Assembly: GCF_042646065.1 (NCBI RefSeq)
Contig: NZ_JBHRTA010000009.1
Location: 62,001 to 126,000 of the forward strand
Reading direction: 5' to 3'
Length of the DNA stretch: 64,000 nucleotides
Source of the DNA: Parapedobacter deserti
GTDB lineage: Bacteria; Bacteroidota; Bacteroidia; Sphingobacteriales; Sphingobacteriaceae
Positions 50,882-59,700 of this stretch are shown here, one piece after another. Numbering within the stretch: position 1 is the first letter of the stretch; each line of letters starts with the position of its first letter. The position numbers and the translations under genes were made by a program. The notes under the pieces were generated by a model that was not told the DNA's origin, did no database searches, and was given only the letters and a program-made list of their open reading frames with translations.

Positions 50882-52288
50882 TCAAATGTGAATCGCCCTG
50901 TTTGCCGTCGCGGCAAGCGCAGCCTCTCTGAACGCCTCCGTGAAAGTCGGGTGCGCATGGCATATTCGGGCGATGTCTTCCGCGGATGCACGGTATTCCA
51001 TAGCCACCGCGGCTTCGGCAATCATATCTGCCGCTCGTGGACCGATCATGTGCACGCCCAGTAGCTCATCTGTGTCCGCATCAGCCAACACCTTTACGAA
51101 GCCATCCGTGTCGCCACTGGCTTTTGCTCGGCCACTTGCCTTGAAGGGAAAAGAGCCGGCTTTGTATTTGCGGCCGTCAGTTTTGAGTTGCTCTTCCGTT
51201 TTGCCAATACTTGCTACTTCTGGCCAGGTATATACCACGTTGGGAATGAGATTGTAGTCTATGTGTGGCTGTTGACCCGCGATGCGCTCCGCCACGAATA
51301 CGCCTTCATCTTCAGCCTTGTGAGCCAACATAGCCCCTTTGACAACGTCACCGATAGCATATACGCCTTGCACGTCAGTTTCAAGGTACTCATTTACGGG
51401 AATTTTTTGTCCTCGCCCTTCAAGCGTGATTCCAATATTTTCCAACCCCAGTCCCTCAGTATAGGCTGTGCGCCCTACGGCTACGACACAATAATCGCCT
51501 TCCCATTTCACGTCTTCCCCTTTGGAGTTCGCTGCATGAACAGTGACTTTTTGTCCTTTTGCTGTGGCGCCGGTCACCTTATGTCCGAGGTAAAACTCCA
51601 TGCCGAGCGTTTTCTTCAGTACACGCTGTAATTCTTTACCAAGCCCACCGTCCATGGTTGGAATGATGGATTTTTCATACTCGACAATCGAGACCTTAGC
51701 TCCGAGCCGGGCATAAACGGACCCGAGCTCCAAACCGATTACGCCGCCGCCTATCACTACGAGGTGATTTGGTATTTCGGACAGTGCCAACGCCTCAGTG
51801 GATGTGATGATTCGCTTCTTGTCAATCGTAATGAAGGGTAGGGAGGTGGGTTTAGAACCGGTCGCTATAATCACGTTTTTGCCGGTGATTTGGATGATTT
51901 CCCCATCTTCCTTGGCTATTTTGATGGTGCTTTTATTAATAAAAGAACCCTTTCCGATGAAACTATCGACTTTGTTTTTCTTTAAAAGAAATTCAATACC
52001 TGCCACATTTTGGGCGATGACCTCGTCTTTGCGGGCGATCATCTGTTTTATATCTATCTTGAGATCACTCAGCTCGATGCCGTGAGACTTGAAATGATTG
52101 GCAGCATTGTGGTAATGCTCTGAAGAATCTAAAAGAGCCTTGGACGGTATACACCCGACGTTAAGACATGTTCCGCCGAAAGTGCTATATTTTTCGATTA
52201 CGGCCGTCTTTAAGCCCAGTTGTGCGCAGCGGATTGCGGCCACATATCCTCCTGGTCCGCTACCTATTACAATGACATCGTATTGCAT
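50882..52288 (-). CDS. lpdA: Dihydrolipoyl dehydrogenase (E3), second copy
   Basis: Second E3 flavoprotein, about 468 aa, clearly diverged from the first. The FAD motif is VIGSGPGGYVAAIRCAQLG, the redox disulfide is in GGTCLNVGCIPSKALL, the NAD motif is VIGGGVIGLELGSVYARLG, and the catalytic His-Glu is in ICHAHPTFTEAFREAA. I start at the ATG 52286-52288 (MQYDVIVIGSGPGG). A TAAATTTG -7 element at 52318-52325 (minus) gives a leader of about 24 bases. Two E3 paralogues often serve different complexes (pyruvate versus 2-oxoglutarate or branched-chain); which serves which is not visible here. Confidence 0.96.
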   Translation of the reverse strand: MQYDVIVIGSGPGGYVAAIRCAQLGLKTAVIEKYSTFGGTCLNVGCIPSKALLDSSEHYHNAANHFKSHGIELSDLKIDIKQMIARKDEVIAQNVAGIEFLLKKNKVDSFIGKGSFINKSTIKIAKEDGEIIQITGKNVIIATGSKPTSLPFITIDKKRIITSTEALALSEIPNHLVVIGGGVIGLELGSVYARLGAKVSIVEYEKSIIPTMDGGLGKELQRVLKKTLGMEFYLGHKVTGATAKGQKVTVHAANSKGEDVKWEGDYCVVAVGRTAYTEGLGLENIGITLEGRGQKIPVNEYLETDVQGVYAIGDVVKGAMLAHKAEDEGVFVAERIAGQQPHIDYNLIPNVVYTWPEVASIGKTEEQLKTDGRKYKAGSFPFKASGRAKASGDTDGFVKVLADADTDELLGVHMIGPRAADMIAEAAVAMEYRASAEDIARICHAHPTFTEAFREAALAATANRAIHI

Positions 52289-52317
52289 GTGATGAAAATT
52301 AGTCAATTAGATGTTGC

Positions 52318-52325
52318 CAAATTTA
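52318..52325 (-). promoter_or_regulatory. -7 element TAAATTTG for the second lpdA
   Basis: Exact TAnnTTTG match on the minus strand, predicting a start near 52312. It lies downstream of a possible TTG start at 52306, which supports the ATG at 52288. Confidence 0.55.
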
Positions 52326-52411
52326 CGGATAATTATACTTCGACGGAATGGCAAACAGCAGAAAAGACAGCCGGCTGACTGTCTTTTCCAATAATGTCGG
52401 ATGAATAGCCC

Positions 52412-52942
52412 TTATTCGGCTACTATTTTTCCCTGCATTATGCCATAGTGGCCAGGGAAGCTGCAAAGAAAAGGATACACACCTTTTTGTTCAAGGGTAA
52501 ATTCGATTGCATCCGTTTCTCCAGGGCCAAGTAGCTTGGTATGAGCGATGATTGACGACGCAAACGTAACGGGAATGTATTCGGTGTCCGGAGCTTTGAT
52601 AGCTTCTCCACCAAACGCGGGTATGTCCGTGCCCGGCTGAAGAATAACAACATTATGACCCATGGACTCCTTTGGCATTTCCCCAACGTTCTTTAGCGTG
52701 AGTTTGACCGGCTGTCCCGCTTTTACGCGGAAAAGGGTTTTATCAAACTTCATTAGATCATTGCCTTCCAAAACCAGTTCGTTACTGACGGCTACAGTGT
52801 CCAGACCCGGGATATTCGCATCGGCTGTCGGTTGGTCGGTCCTTTCCCCGGCATCTGTCGATCCCTCTTTAGTTTGGTTGCCACCACAGGCGGAGATGAT
52901 AATTGCTCCCGCCACTACGGGAATTAAAAAAAACTGCTTCAT
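52412..52942 (-). CDS. Azurin-type blue copper lipoprotein
   Basis: Periplasmic or surface-anchored cupredoxin of 176 aa that carries single electrons. The lipobox is IIISAC (Cys near 19), followed by a linker of about 35 residues rich in Asp, Glu, Thr and Gly. The azurin domain shows the four copper ligands: His in SMGHNVVIL, Cys and His in PFLCSFPGHYG, and Met in GIMQGKI. It has its own promoter (TACCTTTG, 53013-53020 minus) and a 12-base palindrome in the leader. The redox partner is not in the window. Confidence 0.94.
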   Translation of the reverse strand: MKQFFLIPVVAGAIIISACGGNQTKEGSTDAGERTDQPTADANIPGLDTVAVSNELVLEGNDLMKFDKTLFRVKAGQPVKLTLKNVGEMPKESMGHNVVILQPGTDIPAFGGEAIKAPDTEYIPVTFASSIIAHTKLLGPGETDAIEFTLEQKGVYPFLCSFPGHYGIMQGKIVAE

Positions 52943-52982
52943 TTCTCTTTATTCTAATTGTTGGACTATCCAGTAATAGCAA

Positions 52983-52994
52983 ACAGTATACTGT
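52983..52994. promoter_or_regulatory. Palindrome ACAGTATACTGT in the azurin leader
   Basis: The 12-base perfect palindrome lies between the predicted azurin transcription start (near 53007) and its ATG (52942). It is a candidate regulator site; no cognate factor can be named. Confidence 0.35.
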
Positions 52995-53012
52995 ATATGT
53001 TTGTTTGCGCCC

Positions 53013-53020
53013 CAAAGGTA
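53013..53020 (-). promoter_or_regulatory. -7 element TACCTTTG for the azurin gene
   Basis: Exact TAnnTTTG match on the minus strand, giving a leader of about 65 bases. Confidence 0.5.
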
Positions 53021-53074
53021 CTTGAATTTAAAAAGGAACAAAAGTGCATTTATCACTGAATTGTAATTTTACGA

Positions 53075-54688
53075 TTACGTTGGAGCTGCCGCTTCGGCGT
53101 CAGTCAATGTTTTGACAATCTGGTACAGGGATACCGGATCAAACGGCTTGCCTACTACTGCGTCAGCTCCGGCTGCGTAGGCTGCTTGTTGCTCGCGCTG
53201 AAGTACCGAGGCTGAGATGGAAATAATTGGAATCCGGTTAATATGCGCCCGATGATCGTTCCTGATGGCACGAATGGCTTCGAATCCGCTCATCACTGGC
53301 ATATGCGCATCCATTAAAATCAGGCTATAGGAAGTTTGTTCCACTTTTTCTAAAGCTTCTTTCCCATTTTTCACGGTATCTACAGTGATTCCCCAGGTGT
53401 TGAGCATGTGCAATACCATGAAGCTATTCAGTTCATTGTCTTCGGCAAGCAAAATATGCACGTTCTTGAGTGGCGGCATATCCGTGTATTGTTTTTTGTC
53501 TGATTTGGGCGTAGCCTCGGATGATTCTTCATCAAACCAACATTCGAATACAAATTCACTGCCCTTGCCTAATTCACTGGATGCATGAATTTGCCCTTGA
53601 TGCAGATTCACCAACCGTTTGACGATAGCCAATCCTAATCCGGTACCGCCAAAGCGCTTGGTAATGCCTTCTTCGCCCTGTTCGAAAGACTGGAAAATTT
53701 TATCAATAGCGTTGTTGTTAATGCCGATACCCGTATCCTTTATCGAAAATTGGATGTGCACCCGACGATCCAATCGTTCAAGTAATGCCGTCGATAAGGT
53801 TACACTCCCTTTTTCCGTAAATTTGATGCCGTTTGAAATAAGGTTGCTTAGGATTTGGGTCAACCGCAGGGAATCGGCAAGGATGTACTTTGGCAGCTTG
53901 TCGTCGGTGACCACATGAAAAGCGATGCCCTTCTGTTCAGCTTTATAAGCAAATAACTTGTCAAGTTCCTTGATGATATTGGGAAGCGAAGTTTTTGTGA
54001 AGTCTAACCGCATTTTTCCCGAGTCAATTTTCGAAAGGTCTAGAATGTCATTGATAATCAACAGTAGTTGTTGAGAGGCATTTTCAAGATAATTTAGCCA
54101 TTCGGACTGCTCCTCATTGAGTGGCGAATTTCTTAGCATTGTAGTAATGCCCATGATACCGTTAATGGGGGTGCGGATTTCGTGGCTCATGTTAGCGAGG
54201 AAGTTTTCTTTCGATTTTCGCGCAAGATCGGCCTCCTTCTTAGCTTTGACCAATTCAATGTGTGATCGCTCCAACTCTTCATTTTTACGTTTCAGCTCCC
54301 GTTGGATATACACTTGTTGCATGAATGACTTCACCTTTGCAACGGTGATATCCGGATTAAGGGGTTTGTATAGGTAATCTACGGCTCCGCTATGCAAGCC
54401 TTTGAGTAGGAATTTATCTTCTTTGGATATGGCCGTCACCATGATAACCATGATCTGCCATGTTTTCGGGTTGCTTTGCAATAGGGAAACGAATTCAAAT
54501 CCGTTAATTTCTGGCATTTGCACATCCACAAGCGCGATGGCAACATCTTGATTCCAGCAGTAACGCAGTGCTTCGTTAGGCGAAGTGCTGCCCCATATAT
54601 CCAGGTTGTCAATATCGCCTAAAAGCGCTTTCAAGCTTAGTACATTTTCCTCTTTGTCGTCTACGACAACAAGTTTCAGTTTCTCCAT
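53075..54688 (-). CDS. Hybrid histidine kinase, receiver-HisKA-HATPase-receiver
   Basis: Soluble hybrid kinase of 537 aa. An N-terminal receiver (1-120, Asp in IALVDVQMPEINGFE) is followed by a coiled-coil linker and a HisKA domain (FLANMSHEIRTPINGIMGIT). The HATPase domain shows SNLISNGIKFTEKG, DTGIGIN and GTGLGLAIVKRLV. A C-terminal receiver (about 410-530) has its Asp in LILMDAHMPVMSGFEAIRA. No transmembrane segment is present. It is the last gene of a four-gene operon (hybrid kinase, cheR, cheB, this gene) and overlaps cheB by 13 bases. Confidence 0.94.
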   Translation of the reverse strand: MEKLKLVVVDDKEENVLSLKALLGDIDNLDIWGSTSPNEALRYCWNQDVAIALVDVQMPEINGFEFVSLLQSNPKTWQIMVIMVTAISKEDKFLLKGLHSGAVDYLYKPLNPDITVAKVKSFMQQVYIQRELKRKNEELERSHIELVKAKKEADLARKSKENFLANMSHEIRTPINGIMGITTMLRNSPLNEEQSEWLNYLENASQQLLLIINDILDLSKIDSGKMRLDFTKTSLPNIIKELDKLFAYKAEQKGIAFHVVTDDKLPKYILADSLRLTQILSNLISNGIKFTEKGSVTLSTALLERLDRRVHIQFSIKDTGIGINNNAIDKIFQSFEQGEEGITKRFGGTGLGLAIVKRLVNLHQGQIHASSELGKGSEFVFECWFDEESSEATPKSDKKQYTDMPPLKNVHILLAEDNELNSFMVLHMLNTWGITVDTVKNGKEALEKVEQTSYSLILMDAHMPVMSGFEAIRAIRNDHRAHINRIPIISISASVLQREQQAAYAAGADAVVGKPFDPVSLYQIVKTLTDAEAAAPT

Positions 54689-55308
54689 GGCAGATTTCTT
54701 CTCAAAATAAGGTTGTTCAATTCTTGGCTGAATGCCACTAGCTCGTCATCATTAAGAATAAGGTTTGCAGCTTTTAAGGCAATAGCGGCTTCAGGCATGG
54801 TATCGATTTCGGCATAATCTGGATGCTGCACGATACAAAGCCCACCTGCATCGTGAATTGCTTTCATGCCGTGTGCACCATCTTGATTGGCACCCGAAAG
54901 CAGCACGGCTATAGCCGATGGTCCATATACATCGGCAATGCTTTGCAACGTCACGTCGATAGAAGGCCTACAGTAATTCACAGGCTCGGAAATGTCCAGG
55001 GACAGGCTGCGGTCGGGCTCGAGCAATAGATGGTATCCTGCAGGTGCGAAATATACAGTGCCCGGAACTATAGGTTCCTTGTCTTCCGCTACTTTAATGG
55101 CAATGCCGCATTTGGTGGTGATACTTTCTTCGATATTCGTTTCATACTTAGCATTCCGGTGGATAATGACCAACACCCCGACTGAAAGATTATCCGGTAA
55201 TACTTTGAGCATATTAAACATAACCTTAAACCCACCCGCTGAACATGCCAGTACCAGTACCTCTGCTCCGCGAAGTTTGTTAATGATATATGGGTTTAAT
55301 TTAAGCAA
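54676..55308 (-). CDS. CheB-type methylesterase domain protein without receiver
   Basis: Stand-alone CheB methylesterase of 210 aa. The catalytic triad positions are visible: Ser in VLACSAGGFKVMF, His in LVIIHRNAKYE, and Asp in LLSGANQDGAHGMKAI. The usual N-terminal receiver domain of chemotaxis CheB is absent. It overlaps cheR by 8 bases and the downstream hybrid kinase by 13 bases, so all three are translationally coupled. With no chemoreceptor or CheA/CheW nearby, its role is probably in a CheR/CheB-regulated hybrid kinase pathway rather than in motility. Confidence 0.92.
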   Translation of the reverse strand: MLKLNPYIINKLRGAEVLVLACSAGGFKVMFNMLKVLPDNLSVGVLVIIHRNAKYETNIEESITTKCGIAIKVAEDKEPIVPGTVYFAPAGYHLLLEPDRSLSLDISEPVNYCRPSIDVTLQSIADVYGPSAIAVLLSGANQDGAHGMKAIHDAGGLCIVQHPDYAEIDTMPEAAIALKAANLILNDDELVAFSQELNNLILRRNLPWRN

Positions 55309-56113
55309 TTTTTTGATAAATGTTTTGTTTTTTATTTACCAATCTAAATTTGCTCGCCAGTTGGTTGGATCGTAAAGCTTCTTTCGAGCCCAGGCAAAGG
55401 AAGCCAAACAACGCAAGACTATCGTACAGGAGCTGAAATACATGCTCCTGTAATTTTAAATTAAAATAAATGAGCACATTGCGGCAGGTAATAAGCTGGA
55501 ATTCGTTGAATACTCCATCTGAGACGAGGTTGTGAATGGAGAATAGCACGTTTTTCTGTAAGTCATGATAAATGGCGGCGGCATCGTATCTTGCAGTATA
55601 ATATTCGGAAAGCGAATCGCCTGATTTGGTCTGCAAATAGTTGTCAGAGTATTCCCGCATCTTTTTGAGGTCTATTATCCCTTGTTTAGCCCGTTCGAGG
55701 ACTAAGGAATTGATGTCTGTTCCGTAAATAAAGGACCGATCATACAGTCCTTGTTTTTTCAGCATGATTGCTAAGGAATATACTTCTTCTCCTGTTGAAC
55801 ACCCGGCACTCCAGATTTTGATGTGCGGAAATGTGGCAAGGTAAGGGAAAACCTCTTCCCGTAATGCGATATAAAATACAGGATCGCGGAACATTTCCGT
55901 GACATTAACCGTAATCTCGGTAAGGAACCTATTGAAAAATCCGGAAACATTAACTAGGTTGTCTTTTAACGTACAAACATCAAGGCGATATAAGTCCATG
56001 ATACGGGATACACGCCTTTTTAGTGATGCTCGGGAATAGCCGTTTAAATCAAAACCATGAACGTTTTTGACCAATTCAATTAGTTCTTCGAGGTCTTCAA
56101 ATGAAATACTCAT
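55301..56113 (-). CDS. CheR-type protein-glutamate methyltransferase
   Basis: SAM-dependent methyltransferase of 270 aa. The N-terminal helical domain (1-75) contains GFDLNGYSRASLKRRVSRIM. The SAM-binding domain shows IKIWSAGCSTGEEVYSLAIM, FIYGTDINSLVLERAKQGI and the NVLIYFN motif. No TPR extension is present. It begins 10 bases after the triple-receiver hybrid kinase stops. Its natural substrate (a chemoreceptor or a sensor kinase with methylatable glutamates) is not present in the window. Confidence 0.94.
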   Translation of the reverse strand: MSISFEDLEELIELVKNVHGFDLNGYSRASLKRRVSRIMDLYRLDVCTLKDNLVNVSGFFNRFLTEITVNVTEMFRDPVFYIALREEVFPYLATFPHIKIWSAGCSTGEEVYSLAIMLKKQGLYDRSFIYGTDINSLVLERAKQGIIDLKKMREYSDNYLQTKSGDSLSEYYTARYDAAAIYHDLQKNVLFSIHNLVSDGVFNEFQLITCRNVLIYFNLKLQEHVFQLLYDSLALFGFLCLGSKEALRSNQLASKFRLVNKKQNIYQKIA

Positions 56114-56123
56114 CGTTTTTTTA

Positions 56124-59100
56124 TTAACTTAACCACACCCTTATCAGCGAAAGCAACTTGCTTACATCTACCGGTTTGGTGATGTAATCGTTAGCGCCGG
56201 CTTCAAGCGCGAGTTGTCGGTCGCTCAGCATCGCTTTTGCTGTTATTGCAATTATCGGTAATTTGGCAAATTTCTTGATCGCTCGAATTTTTGCGATAGC
56301 TTCGTAACCATCCATTTCGGGCATCATGATGTCCATTAGGACAAGGTCAATGCGAGGATTTTTATCGAGTGCCGCCAACGCCTCCTGTCCGTTGTTCGCT
56401 GTATCCACATCGATATTATACGACGCAAATACGGTGCTTAATGCGAAGATATTGCGCATATCATCATCCGCAAGTAAGACGCGCTTACCTTGCAGTACTT
56501 TATCACGCTGTATTGTTGCCGGCTCGGCGTTACTATTAACCTCAAATACGCCTGTGGAAGCAGGAGGGTCGTTTTTAACTTTGTTAATGAACAGGTTGAC
56601 TTCGTCAAGGATGCGGTTGTTGGACTTGCCGGATTTGACCACCATGGCTTTGGTATGGCGAAGAATCCGCCCCGTCATTTCGGCATTGAAATCCATGGCG
56701 GTGTTGATGATGACCGGGGTCTCTGAATGTTTTGGAATACCCTTGACTTCATCCAGTAAATCCATACCCGACTTATCTGGCAGATTAATGTCGAGGATAA
56801 CACAATCATAATGATTGTCCGACCGAAGAAAATTCAGGGCTTCGGCAGCCGTATAAGCCTGTGTAACCTCTACGCCGCGGTCTGTAAGGCCGGACTTAAG
56901 GTTGTCGCTTTGGACCCTGTGGTCCTCAACAACCAATACTCGTTTAAGGGGAGATTCAATAAGCCTATACAAAAGTCCAAATACATCTTCGAGCGATTTC
57001 TGATCGATGGGTTTTTTCAAAAAGCCCACAGCCGCTTCTTCGATTTTCCGTTTGTTCGGTCGATCGGCAGACATTAGGTGTACCGGGATGCTTTTTGTTC
57101 CGGGGTTGTCTTTAAGTTTCCTCAGTACCGTCCACCCGTCCATTACTGGCAGCATGATGTCTAGGATGATGGCATCCGGTATTTGGTCAAGCGCCATTTC
57201 GAGTCCCGTATCGCCTTGGTAGGCAACAAGTGGCTCAAATCCGCGTTCTTTCGCATACATGGCTAATATTTCCGCAAAATTTCGATCGTCTTCGATGATC
57301 AGGAGCCGCTTTCGCGGTGCGTTCGCTTGAAAGGTTTTTGGACCCTCCGGATCGGATTGCTGTTTTTCATCGACAATTTTACCAACGGATCGGTTAGACA
57401 GGGATTCCTTATTCGCTGCGGGTTTTGGGACCTTGTCCTTATGTTTTAATGGAAGGAAGAGGGTGAATACGCTGCCTTTCCCTTCTGTGCTCGTCAGATG
57501 GATTTCACCGCCAAGTACGGTAGCTAGTTCTCGGCAAATGGACAGCCCCAGCCCAGTCCCTCCGAATTTCCGGCTGGTAGAGCCATCCGCTTGTTTGAAT
57601 GCATCGAAAATTAATTTTTGTTTGTCTATTGGGATGCCGATGCCGGTATCAGTCACCACAAAGGCGATGACTTCAGATGCTGGCATGCCACCAAGCATGC
57701 CTTTTTTCCATGAGGGCGACCGACCGGCCGACGTGAGCAGTAGCTCTACGTGCCCCTGTTCTTTAGTAAACTTGAAAGCGTTTGAAAGTAGGTTTTTCAG
57801 TACCTGCCGCAGGCGTTGCTCGTCGGTACTGATAATAGGCGGAAGGTCTTCATGAATCGTGACGCGGAATCCGATGGCTCTGCTGTCCGCAACGCTGCTA
57901 AACAGTTCAAGTAAGTCCTGGGCAATGTTGGATAGCGGAATGTCCTCGATGATCAGTTCCACGTTTCCAGACTCTATTTTCGATAGGTCAAGGATATTAT
58001 TGATCAAGTTAAGCAAATCTGTGCCAGCATGATGGATAACCGAAGCGTACTTTACCTCTTCTGCTGATAAACGGCCTGACTTGTTGTCGTTTAAGAGTTT
58101 GGCCAGTATAAGGATGCTATTGAGCGGCGTGCGTAGTTCATGGCTCATATTGGCCAAAAACTCCGATTTATATCGGCCAGATCGTTCGAGCTCGTTTGCT
58201 TTGATTGCGATCGACTGCCTCGCCTGTTCAATTGAGAAATTGCGCTCTTCCAGTAATCTGGCTTTCTCTTCGAGTTCGAGGTTGGCATGTTTGAGTTCTT
58301 CCTGCTGTACGCGCAGCTCTTCTTCCGAAGCCTCTAAAAGGTGGGTCTTATGCGTCAATTCATCGTTGGTCGTGCGAAGCTCCTCATGCTGAGCTTCCAA
58401 TTCCTCTGCCTGCTGCTGCGTTTCCTCGTAAAGGTGGGATAGCGTGCTTAGTGCTCTGGATACTTTGCATGCTACGGCAAGGTTAGTGCTGGCCCGATTT
58501 AGAAAACGGATTACCGTATCATCGATCTCGCGGAAGAAGCCAATTTCCATGACTCCGAGTACCTCGCCTTCGTAAATACAAGGCTGAATGACGATATTTC
58601 CAATCTTTGCGTTGCCGAGTGATGATGCCGCTGTAAGATAGTGCTCGGTGATATTGGAAAGAACGAGTTGCTTTTTGGATACAATGCTCTCACCAATCAG
58701 TCCTTCCCCCTTTGCGATTTTTGGCTGTATGTCTTGCGGCGTTGTTGCGTATGATCCGGTATGTATAAAGACGGTTTCGTCGCTGGTACTCTGCAGGTAA
58801 ATGACTCCGACATCGGCATTGAGATGCTGGCAAACCGTTTGTATGGCGTTGCCAGCGATTTCTTCCTCACCTAGTCCTCCGCGGGTTCTATCGTCAAGTG
58901 CGGCCAACCCATTCAGCAACCAATTGTCGATTTCCTTTTCTTTGGACAGCTTCTTCAGGTCGGCGTTTACTTTCCGGATAACACGTTCGGCCTTCTTTTG
59001 GAAGTCAAATGTTTTAATTATATATCCAATCAAGCCAAACAAAACGAGTACAGCCAAGGTGAGTCCAAGGACGGCGATGTACTTGGTTTCGATAATGACA

Positions 59101-59618
59101 CCGTTTAGCCGTTCCATTTCGCTTTTCCGCTTCGAGATGACAGCCTGTTTCAAAAGCGATAGGCGCTGGTCGATTCGGTCTGCTGATGCCTGAACCTCCG
59201 CTGTTTTTGTTCGCTTTGAGACGTCCAAATTGGTCAATTCGTGGAGAAGGTCATTAGCGTGTCGTTCAAATAGCGAGTGTAAGTAATGTATGGCCAGTGT
59301 CCCCATCTCCATTTTTTGAAGGCCTTCAGCAAGGAGGGCAAGGTTTGCGGAAACAGCCAACTGCTCGTTTTTAATATTTTTCAGATGTGTTTCATCACCG
59401 TCAGAAAAGTAGCTTAGCATCTCGAGGCTCATGCAGTTGTTTTGGCGGTTGATGGTGTCTATGAGCGAGGCGGTCGCTACGCTCACCTGCATTAATAGCC
59501 TGTTATCGCCGACAACGCCGTTGATTTTCTTGTAGAACAAAAAAGCGGTAGTAGAGACGATGGCAATGGCGATGACAAACCCCGCATATATTTGTCCTTT
59601 GAACCGTAATTTTTTCAT
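56124..59618 (-). CDS. CHASE3-GAF hybrid histidine kinase with three receiver domains
   Basis: Membrane hybrid kinase of 1164 aa. A transmembrane helix at about 9-28 is followed by a CHASE3-like periplasmic helical sensor (about 35-165) and a second helix at about 178-200. Then come a GAF domain (about 245-385), a long coiled coil (about 390-485), a HisKA domain (FLANMSHELRTPLNSILILA) and a HATPase domain (NLLSNAFKFTKEQ, DTGIGIPI, GTGLGLSICRELA). Three consecutive receivers close the protein, with Asp in AIILDIMLPVMDGW, CVILDINLPDKSGM and LVLMDIMMPEMDGY. It is the first gene of the cheR-cheB operon. A TACTTTTG -7 element (59656-59663 minus) gives a leader of about 32 bases. Confidence 0.94.
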   Translation of the reverse strand: MKKLRFKGQIYAGFVIAIAIVSTTAFLFYKKINGVVGDNRLLMQVSVATASLIDTINRQNNCMSLEMLSYFSDGDETHLKNIKNEQLAVSANLALLAEGLQKMEMGTLAIHYLHSLFERHANDLLHELTNLDVSKRTKTAEVQASADRIDQRLSLLKQAVISKRKSEMERLNGVIIETKYIAVLGLTLAVLVLFGLIGYIIKTFDFQKKAERVIRKVNADLKKLSKEKEIDNWLLNGLAALDDRTRGGLGEEEIAGNAIQTVCQHLNADVGVIYLQSTSDETVFIHTGSYATTPQDIQPKIAKGEGLIGESIVSKKQLVLSNITEHYLTAASSLGNAKIGNIVIQPCIYEGEVLGVMEIGFFREIDDTVIRFLNRASTNLAVACKVSRALSTLSHLYEETQQQAEELEAQHEELRTTNDELTHKTHLLEASEEELRVQQEELKHANLELEEKARLLEERNFSIEQARQSIAIKANELERSGRYKSEFLANMSHELRTPLNSILILAKLLNDNKSGRLSAEEVKYASVIHHAGTDLLNLINNILDLSKIESGNVELIIEDIPLSNIAQDLLELFSSVADSRAIGFRVTIHEDLPPIISTDEQRLRQVLKNLLSNAFKFTKEQGHVELLLTSAGRSPSWKKGMLGGMPASEVIAFVVTDTGIGIPIDKQKLIFDAFKQADGSTSRKFGGTGLGLSICRELATVLGGEIHLTSTEGKGSVFTLFLPLKHKDKVPKPAANKESLSNRSVGKIVDEKQQSDPEGPKTFQANAPRKRLLIIEDDRNFAEILAMYAKERGFEPLVAYQGDTGLEMALDQIPDAIILDIMLPVMDGWTVLRKLKDNPGTKSIPVHLMSADRPNKRKIEEAAVGFLKKPIDQKSLEDVFGLLYRLIESPLKRVLVVEDHRVQSDNLKSGLTDRGVEVTQAYTAAEALNFLRSDNHYDCVILDINLPDKSGMDLLDEVKGIPKHSETPVIINTAMDFNAEMTGRILRHTKAMVVKSGKSNNRILDEVNLFINKVKNDPPASTGVFEVNSNAEPATIQRDKVLQGKRVLLADDDMRNIFALSTVFASYNIDVDTANNGQEALAALDKNPRIDLVLMDIMMPEMDGYEAIAKIRAIKKFAKLPIIAITAKAMLSDRQLALEAGANDYITKPVDVSKLLSLIRVWLS

Positions 59619-59655
59619 ACAAACGTAATGTGTCGCGTTGTTGGCTGTAAAATTA

Positions 59656-59663
59656 CAAAAGTA
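59656..59663 (-). promoter_or_regulatory. -7 element TACTTTTG for the chemosensory-like operon
   Basis: Exact TAnnTTTG match on the minus strand, predicting transcription of the four-gene operon from near 59650. Confidence 0.5.
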
Positions 59664-59700
59664 ACATGGAATGCTCGTTCAAAAAAAAACTGCTTTTCCC

